Assembly (NCBI GenBank): GCA_023442465.1
Contig: JAEZZQ010000043.1
Coordinates: 255,427-319,426, forward strand
From: Bacillota bacterium
GTDB lineage: Bacteria > Bacillota > Clostridia > Lachnospirales > Lachnospiraceae
Direction of reading: 5' to 3'
DNA length: 64,000 nt
Below the pieces are notes generated by a model, which saw only the letters and a list, made by a program, of their open reading frames with translations, searched no databases and had not been told where the DNA came from. A program made the translations under genes and the position numbers. This document shows positions 32,386 through 41,076 of the stretch, piece after piece (position 1 is the first letter of the stretch; every line of letters begins with the position of its first letter).

Positions 32386-33737
32386 CGGAATGTATCCTCC
32401 TCCCTATAGGATGGTGATTTGATATAGACTGTTAACGATATGATCGAAGTAATGACAAAAATCACCAGACTGATGGCAGCTCCCAGGCAATAATAGTTAT
32501 TATTGATAGAAAGATTGTACAGCCAGTTGATCAAGAGGTCCGTATCGCTGGCAAGGAAATAGCCATCCATATACAACCCTCCCCTCAGAAAATAGAAGAT
32601 GCCGAAATTATTGAAATTACCTACAAACTGTCCGATAAGCACCGGCAATGTGGAAAATAATACAAAGGGCATAGTAATCCTTAGAAACTGCTTCCACTTC
32701 CCCGCTCCATCGATTCTCGCCGCTTCGTACAGCGAGATGTCCCTATTGGAAAGAATACCTGTAGCTAACAACATGATAGAAGGAGTACTGATCCAGCAGT
32801 TTACCAGTATTCCTATCAGCCTCGCCGTCCACTTTGCGTCCAGGTCGAGAAAGCCTATGGCAGCTCCTCCCCCTGCAGTAATGAGCTGATTGACCGGTCC
32901 GCCATAAGAAAACATGAATTTAAACGCCAGAAGCGTAATAAATCCGGGAATCGCATAAGCCAATACCGGGAACATCCTCCAGAACGCTTTGCCCTTCACA
33001 CAGTCTTTATCGAGCAAAAGCGCAAGCCCAAGACCGGCAAAATAATTGAGCACGGTAGCTGCAACGGCCCATAGCAGATTCCAGCCGAGAATTTTGATAA
33101 AGGTAGGCGCAAACTGCGACAGCGATAAGAGCTTCACAAAATTGGCAGCTCCTACCCAATCTACCAATTCCGGAGGAACTACCGTCCCGCCGTAATTGGT
33201 AAATGCGATAAGTATCATAAATATAATGGGCAGAACATTAAATACGAACACACCCGCCACCGGCAATATCAGCACTGTCACATAGAACTTTTTATCCCAA
33301 AGCTGCATCGCCTCTTCTCTAAGGGTAAGGATTCTTCTTCCCTGCTCCAGCCGCTTCTGCATATGATATGCATCGCCGATATTCATAGCATAGAGATATA
33401 AAAATGCCGCCAGCACCAACCATGCAAAAACTCCCATCAGAAGCATTACTACCGAATTATCTCCGGTAACTCCAAGCCATGCGTCTCCCTTTTTCGTCCC
33501 CAGCGTGAAAAAACCGGCAATATCTGCAAAGCCTCTCGTAATGAAATAGTAAAAGACGCTTAGCTCGATCAGGAAAAGTAATATTCCTTTCCCTCTGGCC
33601 CCATATTTAAACTGCCCTCCGCCCATGATAACGACGGACAGCTTTACATTCGGTCCGCTGTCTCTTAACAAGCCTGCTGCCTGCTTTATTTTCCCTTTCA
33701 TTTTCTTCCCATATCCTTCCTCTTTCCATGTTACCAT
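32382..33737 (-). CDS. Maltodextrin-type ABC permease (MalF-like)
   Basis: 451 residues. About 140 N-terminal residues with three membrane segments precede the conserved permease core, as in MalF. The EAA loop YEAARIDGAGKWKQFLRITM lies near residue 345. The start is uncertain: the ATG at 33737 directly follows the binding-protein stop but has no clear ribosome site, and an ATG at 33701 follows GGGAAG. Pairs with MalG for maltodextrin uptake. Confidence 0.92.
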   Translation of the reverse strand: MVTWKEEGYGKKMKGKIKQAAGLLRDSGPNVKLSVVIMGGGQFKYGARGKGILLFLIELSVFYYFITRGFADIAGFFTLGTKKGDAWLGVTGDNSVVMLLMGVFAWLVLAAFLYLYAMNIGDAYHMQKRLEQGRRILTLREEAMQLWDKKFYVTVLILPVAGVFVFNVLPIIFMILIAFTNYGGTVVPPELVDWVGAANFVKLLSLSQFAPTFIKILGWNLLWAVAATVLNYFAGLGLALLLDKDCVKGKAFWRMFPVLAYAIPGFITLLAFKFMFSYGGPVNQLITAGGGAAIGFLDLDAKWTARLIGILVNCWISTPSIMLLATGILSNRDISLYEAARIDGAGKWKQFLRITMPFVLFSTLPVLIGQFVGNFNNFGIFYFLRGGLYMDGYFLASDTDLLINWLYNLSINNNYYCLGAAISLVIFVITSIISLTVYIKSPSYREEDTFR

Positions 33738-33740
33738 TTC

Positions 33741-35240
33741 TTATTTTAGGGTAAATATCGCATTGTGGATCTGAGAGTCCACCTGCTCCAGCCCCTTCTT
33801 CATTGCCGGAAGATCCTGATATTTCTTCTCCTCCGGTTTTCGAAACGCATCCTTCGCAATATCCGTAAAAAAGGTTTCGCCCGGTGTCCATATTTGAGAT
33901 ACTTCTCTGATGGAAGGCATCAGAATAATATTTCCCTTTTCCAGATTTTCAAACAGCCGTCTGGATACATCGCCAGATTCCTCTGCAGCATCCGCTCTCG
34001 CCGGAGCCACACCGAGCAGTTCATTTCGAAGCTTCATCATTTCATAGCCGGATGCAAATTCAACAAAAGCAAGACAGGCATTAGGCGCCTTCGTATAGGC
34101 GCTGACCGCATATCCGTTCACGCCTCCCATCGATTTAGAATCCATCCATACCGGGTTTTCTTCGGATAAATCCCCACTCTCCGGAAGCTTCGGCACGGGT
34201 GCCATCACCATGTTTTCTTTTGCAAGCTCAGTTGCTGTTTCTTCATCCATTCCTTCGCTTTTATAGCTCTTGACCAGCTCTTCCAAAAAGGTGGAATAAA
34301 CGTCCGGTGTGGATAACGTCGCAAAATAAGTACCATCCGCTATTTTACCGTAACAGGTGGTATTGATCGTATTGTCAATGCATTCCTCGTTCATGGCGCC
34401 TGCCAACTGTGACAGTACCCATGCTCCTTTTTCCGCTTCTGCAGCCGAGAATCCAATATCTTCCGGATCAGTGTTATTGTCCCCGAATATGTAACCCCCG
34501 TAGGAGAAAAGAAAACCGCCTGAAAAATATACATCATAGAGGGCCTTCATATAGCCATAGTTAAGGGGATTCTCCTCATGTCTGGCTACGGAAAAGGCAT
34601 ATAAAGCATTCCAATTCTCCGTGATATCACAAATACCGTTTCCGTCCTTATCCCAATCGGTCTCCCAGTTTGCAGGCAGCATATCCTTTCTGTAATAAAG
34701 CATCGGCGCCTGTACATTCACCGGTACGCCGCAGTAATAAAGATTTCCGTCCACCTCTGTCTCGTATGCCTTCCACGCTGCTTCCGGTATCTGCTCATAG
34801 CATTCCATATCTTGCACCGGGAGCGGATAAACATGCTTACCCTGCGCATATTGCATTATAATGTCGTTTGCCTGATACAATACATCCGGCCCATAGCCAT
34901 AAGGTCCGTCATTTGCCAAATCCAAATACTGATCCATATTGGCATCCACCGCCGTAATTCCATACTCTGCATATGCCTCATTGAATGCTTCCAAAAGTTC
35001 CTTCGCATATCCCCTTGCAATTGCCGTATCATTTTCCAATACCCTGATTGTTACGTTATGTTCCAGCTCTCCGGTAAATGCCCCACTGCTCTGGACCGTT
35101 TTCGGTGTCTCCTTGTCTTTTACCGAAATGCCGGTTTCTGCCGTCTGGTCCTTTGCTGCATCCGCATTGCCGCAGCCTGCAGCCAACCCCAATACCCCAG
35201 TTAACATGAGCGATAGTATTATTGCCTTCCTCTTCTTCAT
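33741..35240 (-). CDS. Maltodextrin-type ABC substrate-binding lipoprotein (MalE-like)
   Basis: 499 residues from the ATG at 35240 (MKKRKAI), with GAGG upstream; a longer frame has no such site. Signal peptide with lipobox AAGC. The body is an extracellular solute-binding protein type 1 with a long N-terminal region, near MalE in layout (DVLYQANDIIMQYA, YAVSAYTKAPNACLAFVEF as landmarks). An unusual Asp/Asn-rich stretch DKDGNGICD near residue 200 may bind calcium. It lies between the amylase and the two permease genes. Confidence 0.88.
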   Translation of the reverse strand: MKKRKAIILSLMLTGVLGLAAGCGNADAAKDQTAETGISVKDKETPKTVQSSGAFTGELEHNVTIRVLENDTAIARGYAKELLEAFNEAYAEYGITAVDANMDQYLDLANDGPYGYGPDVLYQANDIIMQYAQGKHVYPLPVQDMECYEQIPEAAWKAYETEVDGNLYYCGVPVNVQAPMLYYRKDMLPANWETDWDKDGNGICDITENWNALYAFSVARHEENPLNYGYMKALYDVYFSGGFLFSYGGYIFGDNNTDPEDIGFSAAEAEKGAWVLSQLAGAMNEECIDNTINTTCYGKIADGTYFATLSTPDVYSTFLEELVKSYKSEGMDEETATELAKENMVMAPVPKLPESGDLSEENPVWMDSKSMGGVNGYAVSAYTKAPNACLAFVEFASGYEMMKLRNELLGVAPARADAAEESGDVSRRLFENLEKGNIILMPSIREVSQIWTPGETFFTDIAKDAFRKPEEKKYQDLPAMKKGLEQVDSQIHNAIFTLK

Positions 35241-35281
35241 ACCTGCCTCCTCGTTTTCTATATACTTCCATGTTTCTGCCG

Positions 35282-37012
35282 CTAATCTTCCATCCCGATA
35301 ACGGCGAATCCCCATTGTTCCACCGTGGCCGCAGCCGGCGCCTCAAACCTTGCACGGTTGCCGCAGAGAAGTTTGGCAAAGCCTCCGTCCTCCATATGCT
35401 CTGTCTGGGCTTCCTCCGTCATATTGATGAGCAGCCTTAATTTTTTCCCGGGAATGCTCCGTTCTACCAGAAGCATTTTCCCCTGAGCCGTCACTCTTAT
35501 ATCACCTTCAGCAATCTCAGGCCGCTTTCGCAATCCGGTCAGTACTTTCACCTTTTCCATCAACCCGGCATCCCATGAACGTTCTTCCCAGTCGAAGCAG
35601 CGGCGGGAATCAGGATCGTAACCACCCTCCAGGCAGATTTCCGTACCATAATAAATACATGCAGCTCCGATAAATATTATTTCAAGAGCAAGGGCTGCCA
35701 GCAACTTATCCTTGTTCTTCCCTACCTCTGTAAAAAAGCGGTGGGTATCGTGAGAATCCAGAAGATTCAACATCATCCGGTTCACCTGTTCTAAATTCCT
35801 CATCAAATTGGCGTTCAATTTCCAAGCCATTTGTTCGGCATCAAAATTTTCCCTTGCAAAATAATCCAGACATGCCTTTGTAAAGGCATAGTTCATAATG
35901 CTGTCATACTGGTCCCCCATAAGGTACGGATACGCATCATGCCAGTTCTCCCCGATAATGACCGCCTCCGGCTTCGTCTCCTTAACTGCCTTGCGGAAGG
36001 TTCTCCAGAATTCATGAGAAATCTCATCCGATACATCCAATCGCCAGCCGTCAATTTCATATTCCTTTATCCAATACACCGCAATCCGTATAAGGAACTC
36101 CTGCACTCGTTTATTCGCTGTGTTCAGTTTAGGCATATAATTGCAAGAGGCAAAGCATTCATAATTTATTTTTTCCGTATCCGGATAGTCTCCGTCAATC
36201 AGAAACCAATCATAATATTCCGATTCTCTCCCCTTAGTAAGTACCTCCTGAAACTGCTCCGTCTCCATACTGCAGTGATTAAATACTGCATCCAGTACTA
36301 CTCGGATTCCTTTCCGGTGAGCCAGCCTTACCAGCTCCTTTAAATCCTTCTCCGTGCCAAACTGAGGGTCGACCTGCATGTAATTAATAATATCATATTT
36401 ATGATTGGATACCGACAAGAAGATTGGTGTCAGGTAAAGAGCAGTTATCCCAAGTTCCTTTATATAATCAAGCTTCCGGATAATTCCCTTTAAATCTCCT
36501 CCTGCGAAGCCTTTGGCAAAGGGCTTATCATTCCACTTCATATTGATATAGGAGCAATCCTTTTTTATATCCCCCATAAAAAAACGATCTACAAATATCT
36601 GGTAAAATACCGCATCCTTCATCCAGTCCACCGTAGGCAGCAAATCATTTTTATTAATATACGGCATCTGGAAAAAATTATAAAATCCCTCTTTAAAGTT
36701 ATAGGTATCGGTGATACCGTCTTCGCTGAAATAATATACCTTCCCGTTTTGCTCAATCCTGAAAATATATGCCAGCCGCACATCCTTAAGTTGTAATTTG
36801 ATTTCATAATGATTATAAATTCTATCGCTATACCCTACATGCATGACCGCACTTTCCTGTTTTTCCTGAAAATCGTATTTGCATGCATATACTAAAAAAA
36901 CTTTTGTCTCCTCATCCTCCTTTGCCATTCTAAGCCTTATTACCAATTCCTTTTCTCCTATAGGAAAACAATATCTGGAATCGGGAATATGTAACATTGC
37001 ATATTCGTTCAT
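35282..37012 (-). CDS. GH13 alpha-glucanase (neopullulanase/cyclomaltodextrinase-like)
   Basis: 576 residues from the ATG at 37012 (MNEYAMLH; AGAGG 9 bp upstream). No signal peptide, so cytosolic. An N-terminal beta-domain of about 120 residues (as in GH13_20) precedes the barrel. GH13 regions are visible: DAVFNH, GWRLDVSDE (nucleophile Asp), IIGENW (acid/base Glu) and LDSHDTHR. It would cut imported maltodextrins. It is the first gene of the operon with malE-F-G; the importer and enzyme are thereby co-expressed. Confidence 0.92.
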   Translation of the reverse strand: MNEYAMLHIPDSRYCFPIGEKELVIRLRMAKEDEETKVFLVYACKYDFQEKQESAVMHVGYSDRIYNHYEIKLQLKDVRLAYIFRIEQNGKVYYFSEDGITDTYNFKEGFYNFFQMPYINKNDLLPTVDWMKDAVFYQIFVDRFFMGDIKKDCSYINMKWNDKPFAKGFAGGDLKGIIRKLDYIKELGITALYLTPIFLSVSNHKYDIINYMQVDPQFGTEKDLKELVRLAHRKGIRVVLDAVFNHCSMETEQFQEVLTKGRESEYYDWFLIDGDYPDTEKINYECFASCNYMPKLNTANKRVQEFLIRIAVYWIKEYEIDGWRLDVSDEISHEFWRTFRKAVKETKPEAVIIGENWHDAYPYLMGDQYDSIMNYAFTKACLDYFARENFDAEQMAWKLNANLMRNLEQVNRMMLNLLDSHDTHRFFTEVGKNKDKLLAALALEIIFIGAACIYYGTEICLEGGYDPDSRRCFDWEERSWDAGLMEKVKVLTGLRKRPEIAEGDIRVTAQGKMLLVERSIPGKKLRLLINMTEEAQTEHMEDGGFAKLLCGNRARFEAPAAATVEQWGFAVIGMED

Positions 37013-37091
37013 ATACTTTATCCTCTCTAAATTTTCACCGGCGCTTATTGACAAATACTGAAAAATTCTATATAACTTTTGAATAGACCCA

Positions 37092-37109
37092 TTCCGGTCA
37101 TTCCCGGAA
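37092..37109. promoter_or_regulatory. Inverted repeat between amylase and lacI genes
   Basis: TTCCGG-TCATTC-CCGGAA, 6-bp arms, in the 126-bp divergent gap. It could be an operator for the LacI regulator, although it differs from the TTAACCGGTTAA sites at 39198. Confidence 0.4.
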
Positions 37110-37138
37110 AAGGAATATCCTACAAGGGGGAAACTTAA

Positions 37139-37936
37139 GTGAAAAATAAAATCACAATCAGAGATGTTGCGCGGGAGGCCGATGTATCCATTGCAACCGT
37201 ATCTTATGTATTAAATGGGCGCACGGACATGCGTATCAGCGAACAAACAAGAAAAAAGGTACTGCAGGTCATCAATCTTCTGGATTATACACCCAATCAG
37301 TCCGCTCAGGCGCTTGCAACAAACCGCAATCGCATGATAGCCCTGTATATTACCCCCAGCTCTTCTGTCCTGAAAAAAGCGGAACAGATGTGTTTTATTC
37401 ACCTTCTGTCTTCCTTTCTTCACGAAAAGAACTACGATCTCATATATCTGAGTGATAACTATACGGAACAGTTCGACAATGCGGATGCAATTATCGGTTA
37501 TGATATTTCTGCCGAATATTTTCATCAAATCGGTGACGTCAACTTCAGTCCTTTATTAGCTGTGGACTGCTTTATTGAGGACCCATTATTTTTCCAGATA
37601 AATTCCGATTATGCTAGGATTGCCGGTGAGGCTTCTCTTTTTTTCCGGGGTGAACCTTACACCCTTTATTCTTTGAAGACCCCTAATATTCAGAAACAGC
37701 AGTATCTTGAGAATACCTTTTCCAGAGTGCATTATGTGGAAGACTTCCATGCGCTTGACAATAGCGACGGAGAAAATATCCTTGTCATGGATCAGACGCT
37801 GCAAGAGCTGTTGAAAGATCACCCTTCTTTGTACTATGCTCCCTCCATGTCCGCCGAAAAAGCGGAGGCTCTCATTACCTGCGTCGAATATGCACTTTTA
37901 AGAACCCCGCTTAAGCAGCATAATATCCTTATATAG
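37139..37936 (+). CDS. Short LacI-family transcriptional regulator
   Basis: 265 residues from a GTG start (AAGGGGGAAA upstream). The N-terminal HTH is typical: ITIRDVAREADVSIATVSYVLNG and the hinge NQSAQALATNRN. The effector domain is about 70 residues shorter than the normal 270: LacI landmarks after the first lobe are reduced, and the protein ends in LKQHNILI. No stop or frameshift is visible, so it is a compact form rather than a fragment, although ligand binding may be altered. It is divergent from the amylase-importer operon, which it presumably represses. Confidence 0.85.
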   Translation: MKNKITIRDVAREADVSIATVSYVLNGRTDMRISEQTRKKVLQVINLLDYTPNQSAQALATNRNRMIALYITPSSSVLKKAEQMCFIHLLSSFLHEKNYDLIYLSDNYTEQFDNADAIIGYDISAEYFHQIGDVNFSPLLAVDCFIEDPLFFQINSDYARIAGEASLFFRGEPYTLYSLKTPNIQKQQYLENTFSRVHYVEDFHALDNSDGENILVMDQTLQELLKDHPSLYYAPSMSAEKAEALITCVEYALLRTPLKQHNILI

Positions 37937-37980
37937 ATAATGTTTTCCGGATTCATGTCTTCCGGATATGAAGAAACTCT

Positions 37981-39159
37981 TTATTTGCAGGACACTGCAA
38001 GCACCTTTGATGAAGCATCATAGGTGAACGTATAGGTTCCGTCCTGTCCGGCAATCAGATTGCCGCCGCCCCCCTCCGAAACGAAGGAAAGGCTATCCGC
38101 ATCGTCGGAAGCAATATTGGTAAAACGAATATACTCCGTGCCTACCGTAGCGATATCTCCGACCGTTACCATCGATGTGAACATAAACTCATCCCCTTCT
38201 GTAAGACCGACGCTCAGCGTATATATGTCTCCATCCTGCGTAAACTCCGTTTCTGCCGAATAAACATCCTCCCAGCCCGTTATGACCGCTCCCTTTATGT
38301 AGTAATTTACCTGCATATCCCCGGCATTCGATGTTGCCTCTCCGTTATAGGTCCATGTAATCTTGTCGTAAGGATTCACGTTGAATCCCTCTTTATTTTC
38401 CTCAGAATAGTTGGAGGCGCTTGTATCATAAGTGTCCTCTGCCGGATAAGTGGCCAAGGTGAAAGTGTAATTTCCTGTTACCGCACATTTGATATTGGAA
38501 CGCTTCGTGCTGGCTTCTCCCAAGCCTCCTGAATTATAGAAATAATCCTTGCCGTCCAAAGAAATGGTATCCAAATAACCATAGCCTCTCTGATCATTCC
38601 ACTGCGTATTTATTGCAAACTGAAATTCATCTCCTTCATTCAAATCCAAGGTAATCGTATAAATATTTTCCGAATTTCTCTCTTCCTTCGTCATTTTATG
38701 CACATCCGTAATGCTCGTTCCCCAATTGGATTCCAGCAAAGCCGAACTCGTTCCGCTTCCCACAATGGCAAATTCCCTCTCGTCCTCTTGATAGGAAACA
38801 AATCCGGCAAAAGCGGACATATCTTCCGTTACCGGCTGCTCAAAATTGAACTTATGACTCATCTGAGGTGTGGCAAACCAATCCACAAAAACATAGCCCT
38901 CTTTTTCAGGCGTATATTCCTCTGCCAAAGCACCATCTGCAACTTCCGCTTCCTTTAAAACAGTCGTTCCATCCGAATCATAAAAGGTCACTTTATGCGC
39001 GGTTTCTTCTGCAGCAGATTCCTCCGGCGCGCCATCCTGTGTTTCTTCCACTACGCTTCCGGTCTCTTCCGTCTGAGCGTTACCGCAGCCTGCAAGAAGC
39101 AAGCCTGTTGTTATAAATCCTACTGCGAGCAATTTCCCTATTTCTTTTCTTCTCTTCAT
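37981..39159 (-). CDS. Lipoprotein with InlB-type repeat and two starch-binding-like modules
   Basis: 392 residues from the ATG at 39159 (GGAGG 5 bp upstream; a GTG at 39171 lies inside that ribosome site). Lipobox LLAGC. Residues about 55-120 match the InlB B-repeat/Listeria-Bacteroides fold (VTFYDSDG, YTPEKEGYVFVDWF). Then come two similar modules (about 140-260 and 275-392) sharing Y-x-x-x-x-x-L-x-E-GDEF and a terminal G-x-YTFT; these resemble starch-binding beta-sandwiches. LacI-type palindromes lie just upstream. It likely captures maltodextrin at the cell surface for the importer nearby; the binding role is inferred. Confidence 0.68.
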   Translation of the reverse strand: MKRRKEIGKLLAVGFITTGLLLAGCGNAQTEETGSVVEETQDGAPEESAAEETAHKVTFYDSDGTTVLKEAEVADGALAEEYTPEKEGYVFVDWFATPQMSHKFNFEQPVTEDMSAFAGFVSYQEDEREFAIVGSGTSSALLESNWGTSITDVHKMTKEERNSENIYTITLDLNEGDEFQFAINTQWNDQRGYGYLDTISLDGKDYFYNSGGLGEASTKRSNIKCAVTGNYTFTLATYPAEDTYDTSASNYSEENKEGFNVNPYDKITWTYNGEATSNAGDMQVNYYIKGAVITGWEDVYSAETEFTQDGDIYTLSVGLTEGDEFMFTSMVTVGDIATVGTEYIRFTNIASDDADSLSFVSEGGGGNLIAGQDGTYTFTYDASSKVLAVSCK

Positions 39160-39192
39160 TTTTTCCTCCACCCTTAACTATAGTTATTCTTA

Positions 39193-39269
39193 TTTGCTTA
39201 ACCGGTTAATCAAATAGGATTTTTTAAGCAAACTGCCGAATCACAGTTTGCTTAAACGGTTAAACTATA
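39193..39269. promoter_or_regulatory. Two LacI-type operators and an inverted repeat upstream of the lipoprotein gene
   Basis: TTTGCTTAACCGGTTAATCAAA-like site (core TTAACCGGTTAA, 39198-39209) and TTAAACGGTTAA (39252-39263) are spaced by 54 bp. TAAGCAAACTG and CAGTTTGCTTA (39225-39254) form another inverted pair between them. The CG-centred palindromes are typical of LacI-family sites; spacing suits looping. Confidence 0.7.
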
Positions 39270-39341
39270 TAAATAATGTATCACTATTCGTATCCCATGT
39301 CAACAATTGTTTGCCTACTTTTTCAAAAGTAACAAATATTC

Positions 39342-39474
39342 GTTACTGTTCACTCCATTCCCAGCAACGCATGATTTCTGCATTTAAATTCGCTCCGCGA
39401 AGCAGAAATCATCTCTTGAATCACGTTCTTACGTAATTTAAAAGCAAGTGTTAAGCTACTGTATGAACAGTAAC
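39342..39474. repeat. GTTACTGTT-ended MITE-like repeat, copy A
   Basis: 133 bp with inverted ends GTTACTGTTCA and TGAACAGTAAC. Flanked by an 8-bp direct duplication AAATATTC on both sides. Reverse orientation relative to copies B and C. It supplies the stop codon of msrAB. No coding capacity. Confidence 0.88.
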
Positions 39475-40412
39475 AAATATTCCCCATAACCCTCCTGCTC
39501 CATTCTTTCCTTCGGTATAAATCTAAGAGAAGCGCTGTTAATGCAGTACCTAAGACCTCCCCTATCCATAGGCCCATCCTCAAATACATGCCCCAGATGC
39601 GCATCCCCGGTTCTGCTCCTCACCTCGGTCCTCACCCTGCCAAAGCTCGTATCGACAGCGTCCGTAATAAGTGCTGCATCGATAGGCTTGGAAAAAGCAG
39701 GCCAGCCGCATCCCGATTCAAATTTATCATCCGACAGAAAAAGGGGCTCTCCTGTAGTAATATCCACATAGATTCCTTCCCGGAACTCATCGAAATATTC
39801 ATTATGAAAAGGCCGCTCCGTGGCACTATTCTGTGTCACCTCGAACTGAAGATTTGTCAAACTCTCCTTCAACTCCTCCGCAGATTTTTTTACATACCTC
39901 CGGCCTGTATCCACCGCATTCTTCGCCTTCTCGAACTTATCCGACCCGATATGGCAATATCCATGGGGACTCTTGTCCAAATATTTCTGGTGATACTCCT
40001 CCGCTCTATAATAGTTATCCAGCGGCTTCACCTCGATTGCAATCTTTTCCTTATATTTTAATTGAAGCCTGTCAATCGATGCACGGATAATGCCCTCGTC
40101 CTCATCGTCCGTAAAATAAATCCCGGTCCTATATTGCGAACCCACGTCATTTCCCTGCCGATTCACACTCACCGGATTAATCACATCGTAATAAAGCTCC
40201 AGCAGAAAAGGAAGTCCGATTACCGTATTCTCATACACCACTTTAACCGTCTCCGCATGTCCTGTATTTCTATGGCACACTTCTTCATAGCTGGGATTTT
40301 TTGTATTCCCATTCGCATATCCGACCTCCGTCTCCAAAATCCCCTTAACCTCTTCCAAATACTTCTCCGTTCCCCAAAAGCAACCTCCGGCTAAATAAAT
40401 TTCTTTCCGCAT
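39456..40412 (-). CDS. msrAB: Fused peptide methionine sulfoxide reductase MsrA/MsrB
   Basis: 318 residues. MsrA domain 1-160 with catalytic GGCFWGTEKYL; MsrB domain from about 175 with FDKFESGCGWPAF-type block (SDDKFESGCGWPAF) and RYCINSASLRF holding the resolving/catalytic Cys. It repairs both epimers of oxidised methionine. The last five residues and the stop (LLFIQ) derive from the inserted repeat A; removing the insert with one duplication predicts a native end LLLLKK. Function should be intact since the MsrB core ends earlier. Confidence 0.96.
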   Translation of the reverse strand: MRKEIYLAGGCFWGTEKYLEEVKGILETEVGYANGNTKNPSYEEVCHRNTGHAETVKVVYENTVIGLPFLLELYYDVINPVSVNRQGNDVGSQYRTGIYFTDDEDEGIIRASIDRLQLKYKEKIAIEVKPLDNYYRAEEYHQKYLDKSPHGYCHIGSDKFEKAKNAVDTGRRYVKKSAEELKESLTNLQFEVTQNSATERPFHNEYFDEFREGIYVDITTGEPLFLSDDKFESGCGWPAFSKPIDAALITDAVDTSFGRVRTEVRSRTGDAHLGHVFEDGPMDRGGLRYCINSASLRFIPKERMEQEGYGEYLLLFIQ

Positions 40413-40476
40413 AGAAATTCTCCTTTCATTTAATATATTAATATATTTTTTATTGTGTTATTTTGTTGGGTAATGA

Positions 40477-40520
40477 GAGACTCGGGGCGGTGGATTGGGT
40501 CTCCCACTACGTACCGACTA
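40477..40520. repeat. Fragment resembling the ends of the long hairpin element
   Basis: GAGAGACTCGGGGCGG and GTCTCCCACTACG here recall sequences at the outer edge of the element at 26694-26925 (GAGAGACTGGGGGCGG and GTCTCCCACTACG). Probably a decayed relative in the msrAB-uraA gap (40413-41076), which holds no gene I can support. Confidence 0.4.
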
Positions 40521-40655
40521 AGAACTTCCCGCAATCTGCTCTCCTTCACTCAAGTTCTTAATCCGTATACACATCTATGCACCAAGACCTACGTCTCACA
40601 CCTCCACCGCCTCCCAGTCATCCGTCACCCCATATCCCAGCCGTAGAATTTGCGC

Positions 40656-40954
40656 GGGGAAAGGCGGGGAGGGAAATGTTTTTAAGCGATTTTATGCTAC
40701 GGAGGTGAGACAAAGAAAATTTTTCGTTACTGTTCACACAGTAGCTTAACACTTGCTGTTAAGCTACGTAAGAACGTGATGCAAGAGATGATTTCTGCTT
40801 CGCGAAGCGAATTTAAATGCAGAAATCATGCGTTACTGTGAACGGAGTGAACAGTAACAATTTTTCAGCCTCTGCTGAAAGATTTTCTGCTCTGGCTCGC
40901 CGCAGTGTCCTGCATAATCAGAGCGCAAAAACACTTCCCTCCCCGCCTTTCCCC
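40656..40954. repeat. Inverted-repeat element interrupted by repeat copy B
   Basis: GGGGAAAGGCGGGGAGGGAA at 40656-40675 and its exact complement at 40935-40954 enclose about 260 bp; similarity continues inward for several bases (TGTTTTT). Repeat B (40726-40858) with its duplication lies inside, so a smaller element appears to have inserted into a larger hairpin element. Confidence 0.65.
40726..40858. repeat. GTTACTGTT-ended MITE-like repeat, copy B
   Basis: 133 bp with the same ends as copy A and high identity to its reverse complement. Flanking 8-bp direct duplication AATTTTTC. Internal stem-forming blocks include AGTAGCTTAACA/TGTTAAGCTAC and ATGATTTCTGC/GCAGAAATCAT. Confidence 0.88.
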
Positions 40955-41076
40955 TCACAACCTCCTCACAACCTCCTCCCTTCCCCAAATTTTTCTCACT
41001 TTTGTCAATTTTGTTGTAGAAATATGCCGGATCATATGATATACTTTTTTGAAAAAATATAGAGGGAGGTCTTTTC

